DNA from: Magnetospirillum sp. SS-4
Lineage (GTDB): Bacteria; Pseudomonadota; Alphaproteobacteria; Rhodospirillales; Magnetospirillaceae
Reading direction: 5' to 3'
Length of the DNA stretch: 64,000 nucleotides
Assembly (NCBI RefSeq): GCF_902729425.1
Contig: NZ_CACVCH010000050.1
Coordinates: 1-64,000, forward strand
The notes beneath the pieces are model-generated. The model was not told the origin of the DNA. It saw nothing but the letters and a program-made list of their open reading frames with translations, and searched no databases. Positions 39,972 through 48,849 of this stretch are shown piece after piece; positions within the stretch are counted from its first letter, which is position 1, and the number at the start of each line of letters is the position of its first letter. Both the position numbers and the translations under genes were made by a program.

Positions 39972-42947
39972 ATGGCCACCAAATCCGTCTCCATCCGCCT
40001 GTCGTTGCAGGACGGCGAAACCGTGCGCCGTGCCCTGCTGCAATTGGGCGAGGACGGGCAGAAGGCCCTGCTGCGGATCGAGACGGCTGCACAACCGGCG
40101 TCGAAGTCGCTGCTGGCCATGAATGCCGCCAGCCAGGACATCCAGGGCGGCATGGCGGGCTTCGCCTCGCGGCTTGGCCCCATCGGTTCGGTGATGATGG
40201 CGCTGGGACCGGCCGGGCTGGCGGCGGGCGCGGCCATCGGGTTCTTCGGCAAGGCCATGGTCGAATCCACCATCAAGGTGGAAAGCCTGGAGGCCCGCCT
40301 CAAGGGTCTGGTCGGCGCCGCAGCGCTCACCGAAACCACCAGCTATCTCTATGCCCAGGCCCAGAAGACCGGCACCGCCCTGGAGACGGTGGTCGGGGCC
40401 TATTCCCGGCTGGCGGCGCTGCAGAAGGCCGGGATCATCACTACCGGCGAAAGCCGTGCCTTGCTGGAAGGGTTTCAGTCCACCGCCATCGCCCTGGGTG
40501 CCTCGTCCGAGCAGTTGGAGCAATCCCTGTTCGGGCTGGCCCAGGGGCTGTCGTCGGGCACTCTGCGCGCCGAGGAACTCAACCAGATCGTCGAGCCCAT
40601 GCCGGGCTTGCTCCAGGCTCTCGACCGGGCCGCCGCTCTGCCCTCGGGTGGCTTCCGCCAGATGGTCACCCAGGGCAAGGTCACGGCGGATTTCTTCCGC
40701 GACACCTTGATCAAGGCGCTGCGGGGCTTCGACGAGGCCGCCAAGGAAAGCGCCGATACCGCCGAGCGGTCGTTCCAGCGCCTGTCCAATGCATGGCAGG
40801 GCTTTACCAACGCGCCATGGCTGCGCAAGGTTCTGTCGGGCGGCGCCAATGCCGGGGCGGCGACGCTGGAATCGCTGACGCCGAGCGAATCCACGGTCAA
40901 ATCGCGGCTGGCCGATCTGGATCGCCGCATCGCTGCCCTGGGGGGCGAACAGGCCCTCGACAAGCCGCTGCCTGCCGGTACCCATTCCGTGGTGGTCCAG
41001 GCGGTCAGGGAGGAAAACGAGGAACTGCGCCGCCTGCTGGCCGAGCGCTTTGGATTAGCCGCCGATCTCGACGAGATCACCCGCAAGCGGGCGGGCATGG
41101 AAGCCCAGGCCAAGATGGAACGCGACCGGGTCCGGGCCGAGCAGCGCGAGCCCAGCTATCTCGAAAAGCTGACCGACATCAAATTCGAGGTGGAATGGCA
41201 GGAGAAGCTGAATGCGGCCCGCGCCGCCGGCAATGCCGAGTTCTCCCGCACCAAGGCCCAATACGAGGCGGCCAAGGGCTTCCGCCAAATTGAGAAGGAG
41301 CTGTTCCAGCAAGGCGGCGTCTATCGCACCCAGCCCAAGGAACAGGAGATCAAGGATCTGCTGGCCCGCGAGGCCGAGGCCAAGGGGGCGGGAGAGATGT
41401 CCGCCCAGGCCCAGGCCGAGGTACTGGGGCTGAACCTCCAGGCTCGTGGCCAGGAGCGTCTGGCCGAAGCCGCCCGCACCGGGGGACAGGCCCAGATCGA
41501 CGCAGCCCGCGATGCCAAGGTGCTGGAGTTCGCCTTCAAGAATAACGGCGCGGCGGTGGCCGAGTATGATCGGGCGCTGCGCCGCATCGATGCCGCCAAG
41601 CTGCTGGAGCAGAAAAACGGCCTGATCCGCACCATGGGGCAGGAAGCCGCCGCCAATGACCGGCTGGCCGATGCCGCCAAGGGATCGGTGGCCGACACCA
41701 TCCTGGCGGAGCGCACCAACTGGCTGGCCGAACAGGCCTCCAAGGGGCTGGCCGATGCCAATGGCGAACTGGCGGCCTCCTACGCCCAGGTGCAGAAATC
41801 CCGCGCCAACAGCGAGGCCGCCCGCACCGTCGCCGATCTGGAGCGCGAGATCGATGCCCAGGTTCGGTTGGCCGAGGCGGTGCGCAGCAGTGATCGCAAC
41901 CGCGTTCGCACCGTCACCATCGACAATGACGTCGCCAAATTCGCCCGCGGCCACAAGCTGGCCGAGGACGATCCCAAACTCGATGAGTACCGGGCGGCCC
42001 GCTCGCGGCAATATGCCGAGGCGGTCAAGGACGAGGCCCGCCAGACCACTCTGGCCTATGACGCCACGCAGCGTTTCGCCGAGGAACTGGCCAAGCTCAA
42101 CGAGCAGCGGGCCAGCGGCACCTTGTCGGAAGAGGCTTACACACGCCGCTATCGGGAATTGGAGCAGGACAAGCTGGCCGCCAGCCGCGACTGGCAGGAC
42201 GGCGCCATCCGGGCGGTGCGGGCCTATGCCGACGAAGCCAGCAATGCCGCAGCCAGTGCCGAACGTGCCATGTCGGGGGCCTTGCGGGCCAGCGAGGATG
42301 CCTTCGTCAAATGGGCCATGACCGGCAAGCTGGCCGGGCAGGATCTGTTCAATAGCCTGGCCGAGGAGGCTCTGCGGGCTGCCTGGCGCATGTCGGTGGT
42401 GGCGCCCATCTTCGGGGGAGCCGGTGGCGGACTCTTCGGCAGCCTGATCAGTGGCCTCGGCGGCTGGTTCTCCGGTGGTAGTTCCGGCGGCGCGGCGCCG
42501 GTGGCCGATACCGGCGCTTTCGCCATCGCCCATACCGGCGGCCTGATCGGCCTCGACCGCCTGGAAACCCGGTCGTTCGATCCGGCGGTGTTCATCGGCG
42601 CGCCTCGCTTCCATCGGGGCGGCTTGGTTCCCGGCGAGGTGCCGATCATCGCCCAGCAGGGTGAAGAGGTGCTGACGCGGGGCGATCCCCGCCACCGCTT
42701 CAATCTGCGCTCCCGCGATGATGCCCCGGTGACGGTCAGTGTGCCGGTCTCTGTCAATATCCAGACGCCCCAGGGCACCCAGGCCCGCACGGCACAGCGC
42801 CGCGATTCCGGTGGCGGCCTGACGATCGACATCATCGTCGAGCAGATCACCGACGCCATCTCCGGCGACATCGTCCGCGGCCAGGGCATCGCCCCGGTGC
42901 TGGAGCGCCAATACGGGCTCAACCGTGCCAACGGGGCCTATCGATGA
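39972..42947 (+). CDS. Tape measure protein
   Basis: A 991-aa protein. An N-terminal tape-measure domain (GFASRLGPIGSVMMALGPAG hydrophobic segment; LEQSLFGLAQGLSSGTLRAE) is followed by a long helical, alanine- and glutamate-rich ruler. A C-terminal part (MTGKLAGQDLFNSLAEEALR) matches lambda gpH C-termini. Its length sets tail length, about 150 nm by the usual 0.15 nm per residue rule. Confidence 0.93.
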   Translation: MATKSVSIRLSLQDGETVRRALLQLGEDGQKALLRIETAAQPASKSLLAMNAASQDIQGGMAGFASRLGPIGSVMMALGPAGLAAGAAIGFFGKAMVESTIKVESLEARLKGLVGAAALTETTSYLYAQAQKTGTALETVVGAYSRLAALQKAGIITTGESRALLEGFQSTAIALGASSEQLEQSLFGLAQGLSSGTLRAEELNQIVEPMPGLLQALDRAAALPSGGFRQMVTQGKVTADFFRDTLIKALRGFDEAAKESADTAERSFQRLSNAWQGFTNAPWLRKVLSGGANAGAATLESLTPSESTVKSRLADLDRRIAALGGEQALDKPLPAGTHSVVVQAVREENEELRRLLAERFGLAADLDEITRKRAGMEAQAKMERDRVRAEQREPSYLEKLTDIKFEVEWQEKLNAARAAGNAEFSRTKAQYEAAKGFRQIEKELFQQGGVYRTQPKEQEIKDLLAREAEAKGAGEMSAQAQAEVLGLNLQARGQERLAEAARTGGQAQIDAARDAKVLEFAFKNNGAAVAEYDRALRRIDAAKLLEQKNGLIRTMGQEAAANDRLADAAKGSVADTILAERTNWLAEQASKGLADANGELAASYAQVQKSRANSEAARTVADLEREIDAQVRLAEAVRSSDRNRVRTVTIDNDVAKFARGHKLAEDDPKLDEYRAARSRQYAEAVKDEARQTTLAYDATQRFAEELAKLNEQRASGTLSEEAYTRRYRELEQDKLAASRDWQDGAIRAVRAYADEASNAAASAERAMSGALRASEDAFVKWAMTGKLAGQDLFNSLAEEALRAAWRMSVVAPIFGGAGGGLFGSLISGLGGWFSGGSSGGAAPVADTGAFAIAHTGGLIGLDRLETRSFDPAVFIGAPRFHRGGLVPGEVPIIAQQGEEVLTRGDPRHRFNLRSRDDAPVTVSVPVSVNIQTPQGTQARTAQRRDSGGGLTIDIIVEQITDAISGDIVRGQGIAPVLERQYGLNRANGAYR

Positions 42948-43423
42948 TGATCCGCTTTCCCGCCACCCTGCCCATGCCGCTGGCGGAGCCCTATGCGGTC
43001 AAGCCCGCCGACGGGGTGGTCCGCACCGACATGGAGCAGGGACCGGCCCGCCAGCGCCGCGAGTTCACTCAAGTTCCCACCAAGATCCCGGTGAAGTGGC
43101 GCTTTACCGACGCCCAATACGCGGTATTCGACGCCTGGTATCAGTGGAAGGGCAAGGCCGGGGCGGAGTGGTTCGTGATTCCGCTCAGGAGCGGCCTCGG
43201 CGTGATCGACCACGTCGCTCGCTTCACCAAACAATACGAGGCGCCGTTGTCCTCGGGCGGCTTCTGGCTGGTGACGGTGGAACTGGAGGTCCGCGACCGC
43301 CCGGTTCTGTCCGAGGCCGAGTTGGACATCCTGCTGGATTCTTCCTGGGTCGACCTGTCCGGGGCGGTCACCGGCCTCGATACCCTTGCCAATACCACCC
43401 TGCCCGACCAGATCGGAGCCTGA
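42944..43423 (+). CDS. gpM-like minor tail protein
   Basis: A 159-aa protein, MMIRFPATLPMPLAEPYAVK, then KIPVKWRFTDAQYAVFDAWY. It overlaps the tape measure stop by four bases and takes the lambda gpM position at the tail tip. The fold cannot be assigned by eye. Confidence 0.65.
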   Translation: MMIRFPATLPMPLAEPYAVKPADGVVRTDMEQGPARQRREFTQVPTKIPVKWRFTDAQYAVFDAWYQWKGKAGAEWFVIPLRSGLGVIDHVARFTKQYEAPLSSGGFWLVTVELEVRDRPVLSEAELDILLDSSWVDLSGAVTGLDTLANTTLPDQIGA

Positions 43424-43426
43424 TCC

Positions 43427-44470
43427 ATGACCATCAAGGACGATCTTCTCGCCGCCACCGCCAAGGCCGGCGGGGCGGCGCAGATTCTGCACGACGTGGC
43501 GAATGGCCCCGCCACGGGAGCGGCCAGCACCGTGGTGACCGAGGCTGGCCCGGTCAAGACGGCAGCCAAAGTGGTGGCGGACATCGAGGCCGATATCACT
43601 GCCAGGATCGGCTCCATCGATCAGGCGGTCGCCGACACCGCCGCCGATGCCGAGGCCGCCGCCTTGTCCGCCGCCAATGCCCAGGCCAGCGAAGTCGCCG
43701 CCGCCGCATCGGCCAATGCCGCCCAGGTGGCCAAGGTCACCTGGAAAGGGCCATGGTCGGCCGCCACCGCCTATGCCGTCCACGACGCAGTCTCCTTAAG
43801 CGGTTCCTCCTATGTCGCCATCGCGCCGAACACCAACCAGCCGCCGCCCGATGCGGCCCATTGGCAGGTGCTGGCCGCCAAGGGTCTTGATGGCATCGGG
43901 GCGGGCGACATGCTGGCCGCCCAGAATCTCGCCGATTTGCCCGACAAGGCGGCGGCCCGGAGCAATCTCGGCCTGGTGATCGGCGCCCAGGTCCAGGCCC
44001 ATGATGCCGAGCTGGACGCCCTGGCCGGTCTGGTCAGCGCCGCCGATAAACTGCCCTATTTCACCGGATCGGGTACTGCCGCCCTGACCGACCTGACCGC
44101 CGCCGGCCGCGCCCTGCTCGACGATGCCGACACGGCGGCCCAGCGCGCCACGCTGGGGCTGTCCGACGCAGCCACCACCACGGTGGCCGCGATCCGGGCC
44201 GGGGTGGACGTCTCCAGCCGGGTGGCCAAGACCGGCGACACCATGACCGGGGCGTTGACGGCACCGGGCTTCACCACATCGGGAAGCTCCACCGTATCCA
44301 CCGGCTTCAAGATCGCCAGCGGCACCGATCTCGCCAATATCTTCGCCCGCCAGCTGTCGCTGGGCGGAAGCCTCAGCGGCAACCTGACCAACGGTGTTCT
44401 GACGCTGTCGGGCGGGTACTGCTCCTACTGCTCGTACTGCACCTGCGCGTGCAGCGATTGTTCCTGCTGA
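43427..44470 (+). CDS. Tail-fibre-like protein with Cys-rich C-terminal tail
   Basis: A 347-aa protein. Alanine-rich coiled coil ([20 protein letters not shown]) leads to a carbohydrate-binding-like module ([20 protein letters not shown], then [17 protein letters not shown]), then fibre motifs ([31 protein letters not shown]). The last 17 residues, [17 protein letters not shown], hold seven cysteines in a 17-residue core with SYC repeats. This ending is unlike ordinary fibres and resembles a RiPP core peptide. Two radical SAM/SPASM genes follow. The protein presumably projects from the tail tip. Confidence 0.85.
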   Translation: MTIKDDLLAATAKAGGAAQILHDVANGPATGAASTVVTEAGPVKTAAKVVADIEADITARIGSIDQAVADTAADAEAAALSAANAQASEVAAAASANAAQVAKVTWKGPWSAATAYAVHDAVSLSGSSYVAIAPNTNQPPPDAAHWQVLAAKGLDGIGAGDMLAAQNLADLPDKAAARSNLGLVIGAQVQAHDAELDALAGLVSAADKLPYFTGSGTAALTDLTAAGRALLDDADTAAQRATLGLSDAATTTVAAIRAGVDVSSRVAKTGDTMTGALTAPGFTTSGSSTVSTGFKIASGTDLANIFARQLSLGGSLSGNLTNGVLTLSGGYCSYCSYCTCACSDCSC

Positions 44471-44484
44471 ACAGGGGAAACGCC

Positions 44485-45273
44485 ATGTCCATCAGCTACA
44501 CGGTCACCGGAACACTCGGGGCGGGCTTCGTGATCGAGGTCTCCGCCACCGGCTTCGGGGTGAAGGTCTATTCGGAAGATCCGCTGCGATTCCCCGAGGG
44601 GATGGCTCCCGTCGATGGCTCGGCCCTTTCCCCGGCTCTGGCGGGAAAGGCCATCCATATCGGTGACGAGACCCGGTTCGACTGGCTTGATTTCCAGGCC
44701 AAAAACGAGGTCCAGGACTATTCCTGCGTGGTGTTCCCCCTGCATTTCGAGGGCATCCAGGCACCCTATAACCGCTTCATCGACACCTATCTGTCGAAGC
44801 GGTCGGGCCAGGATGAGTTTCAGCGCACCAGGGTGCATACCGCGTTTCACCTGTACGTGCCGGAGAAGGGATGCGCCTTCACCGATTGCGCCCTGCATGC
44901 CTTCATCGGGTCGGACTATCCGCTGATTGCCAATTTGGATGCGATGGCCAAGGGTGTGGACGCGGTCAGGGCCTCGGTGATGCCGGGGCTGAAGCTGTCC
45001 GGCCCCGCCGGGATCACGCCCGAGGGCTATGCCCTTATCCAGGTGGTGGCCACCAATGCGGATGGCAGCATTCGGGACTCCGTGTCCAGCACGGTGTTCC
45101 TGGAGGAGATCAACGGCTATCTGCCCAAGCGCCGGGTCAATCTGGTCAACGGCATGGCCCAGTTCAGGGTCGGTGCCCTCGGCCTGGGCGCGGGTGACAC
45201 CGTGCGGGTCAAGGCCGGGTTCCGATTCTACACCGGCCTGGGCGACATCACCCTTCCGGTCGGGGAGGTGTGA
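44485..45273 (+). CDS. Cassette protein of unknown function
   Basis: A 262-aa protein, MSISYTVTGTLGAGFVIEVS, then KNEVQDYSCVVFPLHFEGIQ and AFHLYVPEKGCAFTDCALHA. The C-terminal third (RRVNLVNGMAQFRVGALGLG) resembles an Ig-like domain. It is 14 bp after the Cys-rich fibre gene, has a good AGGGGAA site, and overlaps the first radical SAM start by one base. It could be a second structural partner or an adaptor for maturation. I do not recognise the family. Confidence 0.7.
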   Translation: MSISYTVTGTLGAGFVIEVSATGFGVKVYSEDPLRFPEGMAPVDGSALSPALAGKAIHIGDETRFDWLDFQAKNEVQDYSCVVFPLHFEGIQAPYNRFIDTYLSKRSGQDEFQRTRVHTAFHLYVPEKGCAFTDCALHAFIGSDYPLIANLDAMAKGVDAVRASVMPGLKLSGPAGITPEGYALIQVVATNADGSIRDSVSSTVFLEEINGYLPKRRVNLVNGMAQFRVGALGLGAGDTVRVKAGFRFYTGLGDITLPVGEV

Positions 45274-46568
45274 TGTTCACGCTGATCATGCGCCGATCGG
45301 ACGGCTCCGCCTTCCGCCTCGTCCTGGACACCTCCACCAGCCGTCTCACCGACGAGGCCGGGCGGCTGATCGACATCTCGCCCCTGGGCGTGGTCTACGA
45401 CAATGAAGGGAAGACGCTGCGCGACGCCCCCGTCACCACCAGGGACCGGGCCGAGCCGAAATCCAGGTCCGTCAAGGTGCTGCGCATCCAGCTTGGGCTG
45501 GCCTGCAACTTCTCCTGCGCCTATTGCGTCCAGGATCGGGCGCGGCCAGGGCATGACGAGAAGTCCTCCGACGTCGCGGCGTTCCTCAACGGGCTGGATG
45601 AGTGGATCTCTGGTGCGCCCGTCGTGGTCGAGCTGTGGGGCGGGGAACCGCTGCTCTACTGGCACAAGCTTAAAACCCTGGTGGAGGGGCTGCGCTGCCG
45701 GTGGCCGGAGGTCAAGCTGCGGCTGACCACCAACGGCTCACTGCTGGACATGGAGAAGGTGGATTGGCTGGCCGGTCTCAGAAACATCTCGGTGACCGTC
45801 TCGCACGACGGCCCCGGACAGCATCTGCGGGGGAAAGACCCGCTGGATGATCCGGAGACGCTGGCCGCCATCCGCTCCCTGTTCGCCCGGCTCGGCACCT
45901 TTGCCAAGTTCCATGCGGTGATGTCGCTGCCCCACCACAGCCCCATCGCCCTGTTGCACTACTTTTTCGACCGGCTGGGCACGACCGATATCCAGGTCTC
46001 CAGCAGCGGGTTGAAATACCCGCCCACGAAGGATTCCCGGCTGCATCTGGTTCCCGGCAATCCTAAGGAATACACGACGATGCGCCACAATCTGGCCAGG
46101 GAGTTCCGCACCCCTTACGTCTTCGCCAATGCCATCGTGGCAGCGCCGCTCCGCCATCTGCTCTACCAGTTCGCCAAATCGGTGCCCGCCCGCGCCCGTG
46201 GTCAGGGCTGCAACATGGACAACCCCGAGCATCTGGCAGTGACGCTCAGCGGCGATGTCATCGTCTGCCACAACACCAGCCCGGCCACCCACAGGATCGG
46301 CAGCGTCCATGACTTCGCCGCCATCCGGCTGACCCACAGCATCTCGTGGCACAACCGGCCGGAATGCAACTCCTGCCCGGCGCTGCTCAGCTGCGGCGGG
46401 GCCTGCATGATGATGGAGGGCCGGGAGCGCTCCTTCTCCTGCGACAACAACTTCTCCCACGGCCTGGTCTATCTGGCGACGCTGCTCTACGCGCTGACCG
46501 GGGCAGACCTGCTGCGGATCGAGGGCCGACGCATCCGCCATCTGGGCGTCACTAGCTTCGATTTCTGA
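45273..46568 (+). CDS. Radical SAM/SPASM maturase 1
   Basis: A 431-aa enzyme. The 4Fe-4S/SAM motif is CNFSCAYC (C78, C82, C85), followed by ELWGGEPLLYW and LTTNGSLLDM. A C-terminal SPASM-type set of cysteines (near 312, 332, 365, 368, 374, 378 and 390) can bind auxiliary clusters, as in sactipeptide or ranthipeptide enzymes. A 65-residue beta-rich N-terminal domain is shared with the next enzyme. It starts in TGATG overlap with the preceding gene. It would install a radical-based modification, presumably on the Cys-rich fibre tail. Confidence 0.9.
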   Translation: MFTLIMRRSDGSAFRLVLDTSTSRLTDEAGRLIDISPLGVVYDNEGKTLRDAPVTTRDRAEPKSRSVKVLRIQLGLACNFSCAYCVQDRARPGHDEKSSDVAAFLNGLDEWISGAPVVVELWGGEPLLYWHKLKTLVEGLRCRWPEVKLRLTTNGSLLDMEKVDWLAGLRNISVTVSHDGPGQHLRGKDPLDDPETLAAIRSLFARLGTFAKFHAVMSLPHHSPIALLHYFFDRLGTTDIQVSSSGLKYPPTKDSRLHLVPGNPKEYTTMRHNLAREFRTPYVFANAIVAAPLRHLLYQFAKSVPARARGQGCNMDNPEHLAVTLSGDVIVCHNTSPATHRIGSVHDFAAIRLTHSISWHNRPECNSCPALLSCGGACMMMEGRERSFSCDNNFSHGLVYLATLLYALTGADLLRIEGRRIRHLGVTSFDF

Positions 46569-46599
46569 TCCCACGCGGGGCTCCCGCCCCGGTCCCCGG

Positions 46600-46617
46600 T
46601 TGGAGGCGAGCCTCCAA
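46600..46617. repeat. Hairpin between the two radical SAM genes
   Basis: TTGGAGGC and GCCTCCAA form a perfect 8-bp stem with a two-base centre (GA), 32 bp after the first enzyme's stop. The weak T-rich run further on could make it an attenuator that sets a different level for the second enzyme. Confidence 0.45.
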
Positions 46618-46649
46618 GCCTCCCTTGTTTCTATTACCGAGAGGCCGCC

Positions 46650-47885
46650 ATGCTTTTCCGCCTGCATCTGATGGGGCCGGACGGCGCGTCGAAGACGGCC
46701 ATCTACGACACCGCGACGTCGGGCCTCACCATTGATGGCCAGCCCTTCGCCGAGGTCGAGACGGATTGTGCCGTACCTCCGTCCGTTCTGGTCTCTCCGG
46801 CCACGCCCGGGTACAAGGCTGGTCCGTTCAAGCGCCTCAAGATCCAGATGGGCTTGGCCTGCAACATGGCCTGCTCCTATTGCCTCCAGGTGACGCACCG
46901 GGAGGAGAAGACCAGCACAATCGACGCCGAGGCGTTCCTGGCCGGGCTTGACACCTGGTGGCGGCCGGACAGGGATGAAAACCTGCGCATCGAGATCTGG
47001 GGCGGCGAGCCGTTGCTGCACTGGGGCAAGCTGCGGGCGCTGGTGACCGGGCTGCGGGCCCGCCACCCCAAGGCCAACATGCTGGTCATCACCAACGGCA
47101 CCTTGCTGACCCTGGAGATCGCCCGCTGGGCGCGGCAGATGGGGCTGCATCTGGCCATCTCCCATGATGGACCGGGGCAGAAGGTTGTGCGCGGCCGCGA
47201 TCCGCTGGAAATACCGACGGCGCTGGAAGCCATCCGCTGGCTGGTGGCCGAGCATCCCCAGCACGTCAATTTCAACTGCGTCCTGACGCCGGGGAATCAC
47301 CGCCTGGGGGGCATCCGCCGTCACCTGGAAGAGGCCCTGGGCGTGGAGGAGATTGCCCTCTCGACCGAGGGACTGGTGCAGGTCGATGGTGGCCAGACCT
47401 CTCCCTTGACGGATTTGGACCACGAGGCCATCCGCCTGTCGCTGCTGGACGAGATGATCAGCGGCGAAGCTTTGCGCAACATCACCATCGCCCAGAAGGT
47501 CCGGGATTTCCGCCTGTCGCTGGCCAGTCGGCGACCGTTGTCCTCGGTGGGCCAAAGGTGCGGCATGGACCGGCATCATCAGATCGCGGTGGATTTGAAG
47601 GGTAACGTGCTGACCTGCCAGAACACCCCGGAGCCGGAAATGCGGATCGGCCACGTCTCCGCCATGGACAATGTTCGTCTCGACACCGCCACGCATTTCA
47701 GCCACCGGCCCGGATGCATGGAATGCCCGGTGGTCCACCTGTGCCAGGGGGCCTGCATGTATGCCGAGGGTGACGATTGGGACGCCACCTGCCGCAACAG
47801 CTTTACCTTCCACGCGGCGATCCTGTCGGGCGCCATGGCCCATCTGACCGGCATGGCCATCACCGACATCGAGCCTCTCCGGTAA
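46650..47885 (+). CDS. Radical SAM/SPASM maturase 2
   Basis: A 411-aa paralogue of the preceding enzyme: CNMACSYC (C71, C75, C78), EIWGGEPLLHW, ITNGTLLTL and SHDGPGQKVVRGRDPL align block for block. C-terminal SPASM cysteines are in GQRCGMD, LTCQNT, GCMECPVVHLCQGACM and DATCRNS. Sequence divergence between the two suggests different sites or reaction types on one substrate. The upstream hairpin and 81-bp gap separate its translation from the first. Confidence 0.9.
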   Translation: MLFRLHLMGPDGASKTAIYDTATSGLTIDGQPFAEVETDCAVPPSVLVSPATPGYKAGPFKRLKIQMGLACNMACSYCLQVTHREEKTSTIDAEAFLAGLDTWWRPDRDENLRIEIWGGEPLLHWGKLRALVTGLRARHPKANMLVITNGTLLTLEIARWARQMGLHLAISHDGPGQKVVRGRDPLEIPTALEAIRWLVAEHPQHVNFNCVLTPGNHRLGGIRRHLEEALGVEEIALSTEGLVQVDGGQTSPLTDLDHEAIRLSLLDEMISGEALRNITIAQKVRDFRLSLASRRPLSSVGQRCGMDRHHQIAVDLKGNVLTCQNTPEPEMRIGHVSAMDNVRLDTATHFSHRPGCMECPVVHLCQGACMYAEGDDWDATCRNSFTFHAAILSGAMAHLTGMAITDIEPLR

Positions 47886-47887
47886 TC

Positions 47888-48514
47888 ATGCCCGATCCCG
47901 CTCTCGAAGAGGCGATCCGCGAGGCCTATGCCTCGTGCCCCTCCAACGCCATTCCGCTCCACACCATGGAACTGCGCCATCCCGCCTTCATGGATGACCA
48001 CGGCAATCCGACCGCCGTCCGGGTGGTGCGCAACTACGAGGATGAGGTCACCTGGCGCGAACGCGGCGGAGCCGAGGTGGCGGCCGTGCTGGATTCCATG
48101 ACGGAGGAGGCTCGCAGCCGGGTCGGGCTGGTGGCCCGCCTTGAATCCGATGCCCCGGTCAATGCCGGCCAGATGGTGGCCTTCATTGCGCTGGCCTTCG
48201 ATTTCCAACTGCCCGAGGTCAGTTCCGCCCCGGTGCCCGAACTCACCGTCACCATGGACAATGTCGGCCGCGAACTGATGGAGCCGCTGGAGGCCGCCGC
48301 CACCTCCCTGGTCCGCATCGAGGTCACCTACCGTCCCTATCTCGACATCGATCTCGACGGTCCCCAGATGGACCCGCCCCTGACCATGACCCTGGTCCAC
48401 GTCAACTGCACCGCCACCCAGATCACCGCCCGCGCCCAGATGTCCCAGATCGGCAACAAGGCCTTCCCCTGGCGCACCTATACCCAGCGCTGCTTTCCGG
48501 GGCTGGGCGGTTAG
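47888..48514 (+). CDS. DUF1833 tail protein (gpL-like position)
   Basis: A 208-aa protein, MPDPALEEAIREAYASCPSN, then AAVLDSMTEEARSRVGLVAR and GNKAFPWRTYTQRCFPGLGG, matching the DUF1833 tail-tip family. It takes the lambda gpL position and shows that the cassette before it is an insertion in the standard tail order. Its stop overlaps the toxin gene end on the other strand. Confidence 0.85.
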   Translation: MPDPALEEAIREAYASCPSNAIPLHTMELRHPAFMDDHGNPTAVRVVRNYEDEVTWRERGGAEVAAVLDSMTEEARSRVGLVARLESDAPVNAGQMVAFIALAFDFQLPEVSSAPVPELTVTMDNVGRELMEPLEAAATSLVRIEVTYRPYLDIDLDGPQMDPPLTMTLVHVNCTATQITARAQMSQIGNKAFPWRTYTQRCFPGLGG

Positions 48515-48849
48515 CCGGTCGCCAGACAGTCGGACAGGGCCGCCCCTACCGCAGCCCGGTCCTTGTCGGCCAAGGTTCCCGTCCTTCTCAGAATCAGATC
48601 CCGATCCAGGGTGAACAGCTTGAACCGCACTAGGCAGGGCGCGGTCAGGCCGGCCTTGTCCCAATCATGGATGTGAACATCGCTCGGCCAGTCGCTTTGC
48701 TTGGCGGTGGTGATCATGGCAAGCACGACCTGATCATGCCGGTCGTTGAAGGCTGAGGTCGAAACCACCAGGGCGGGACGCCGCTTGGCTCCAACCTTGT
48801 CGGTGAAGGGAAACGGCACCACCACCACGTCGAACGGCTCAAAGCCCAC
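48511..48849 (-). CDS. MazF/PemK-family toxin
   Basis: A 112-aa mRNA interferase-like toxin. FEPFDVVVVPFPFTDKVGAK then RRPALVVSTSAFNDRHDQVV and LTAPCLVRFKLFTLDRDLIL are family blocks. A GTG start at 48849 is chosen because it gives the expected N-terminus and an 11-bp overlap with the antitoxin. The longer frame adds a proline/arginine lead with no homology by eye. Confidence 0.88.
   Translation of the reverse strand: MGFEPFDVVVVPFPFTDKVGAKRRPALVVSTSAFNDRHDQVVLAMITTAKQSDWPSDVHIHDWDKAGLTAPCLVRFKLFTLDRDLILRRTGTLADKDRAAVGAALSDCLATG

Noticed and set aside
45738-47843. 701-aa minus-strand frame opposite the radical SAM genes
   Set aside because: Antisense shadow; the radical SAM motifs establish the plus strand as coding.
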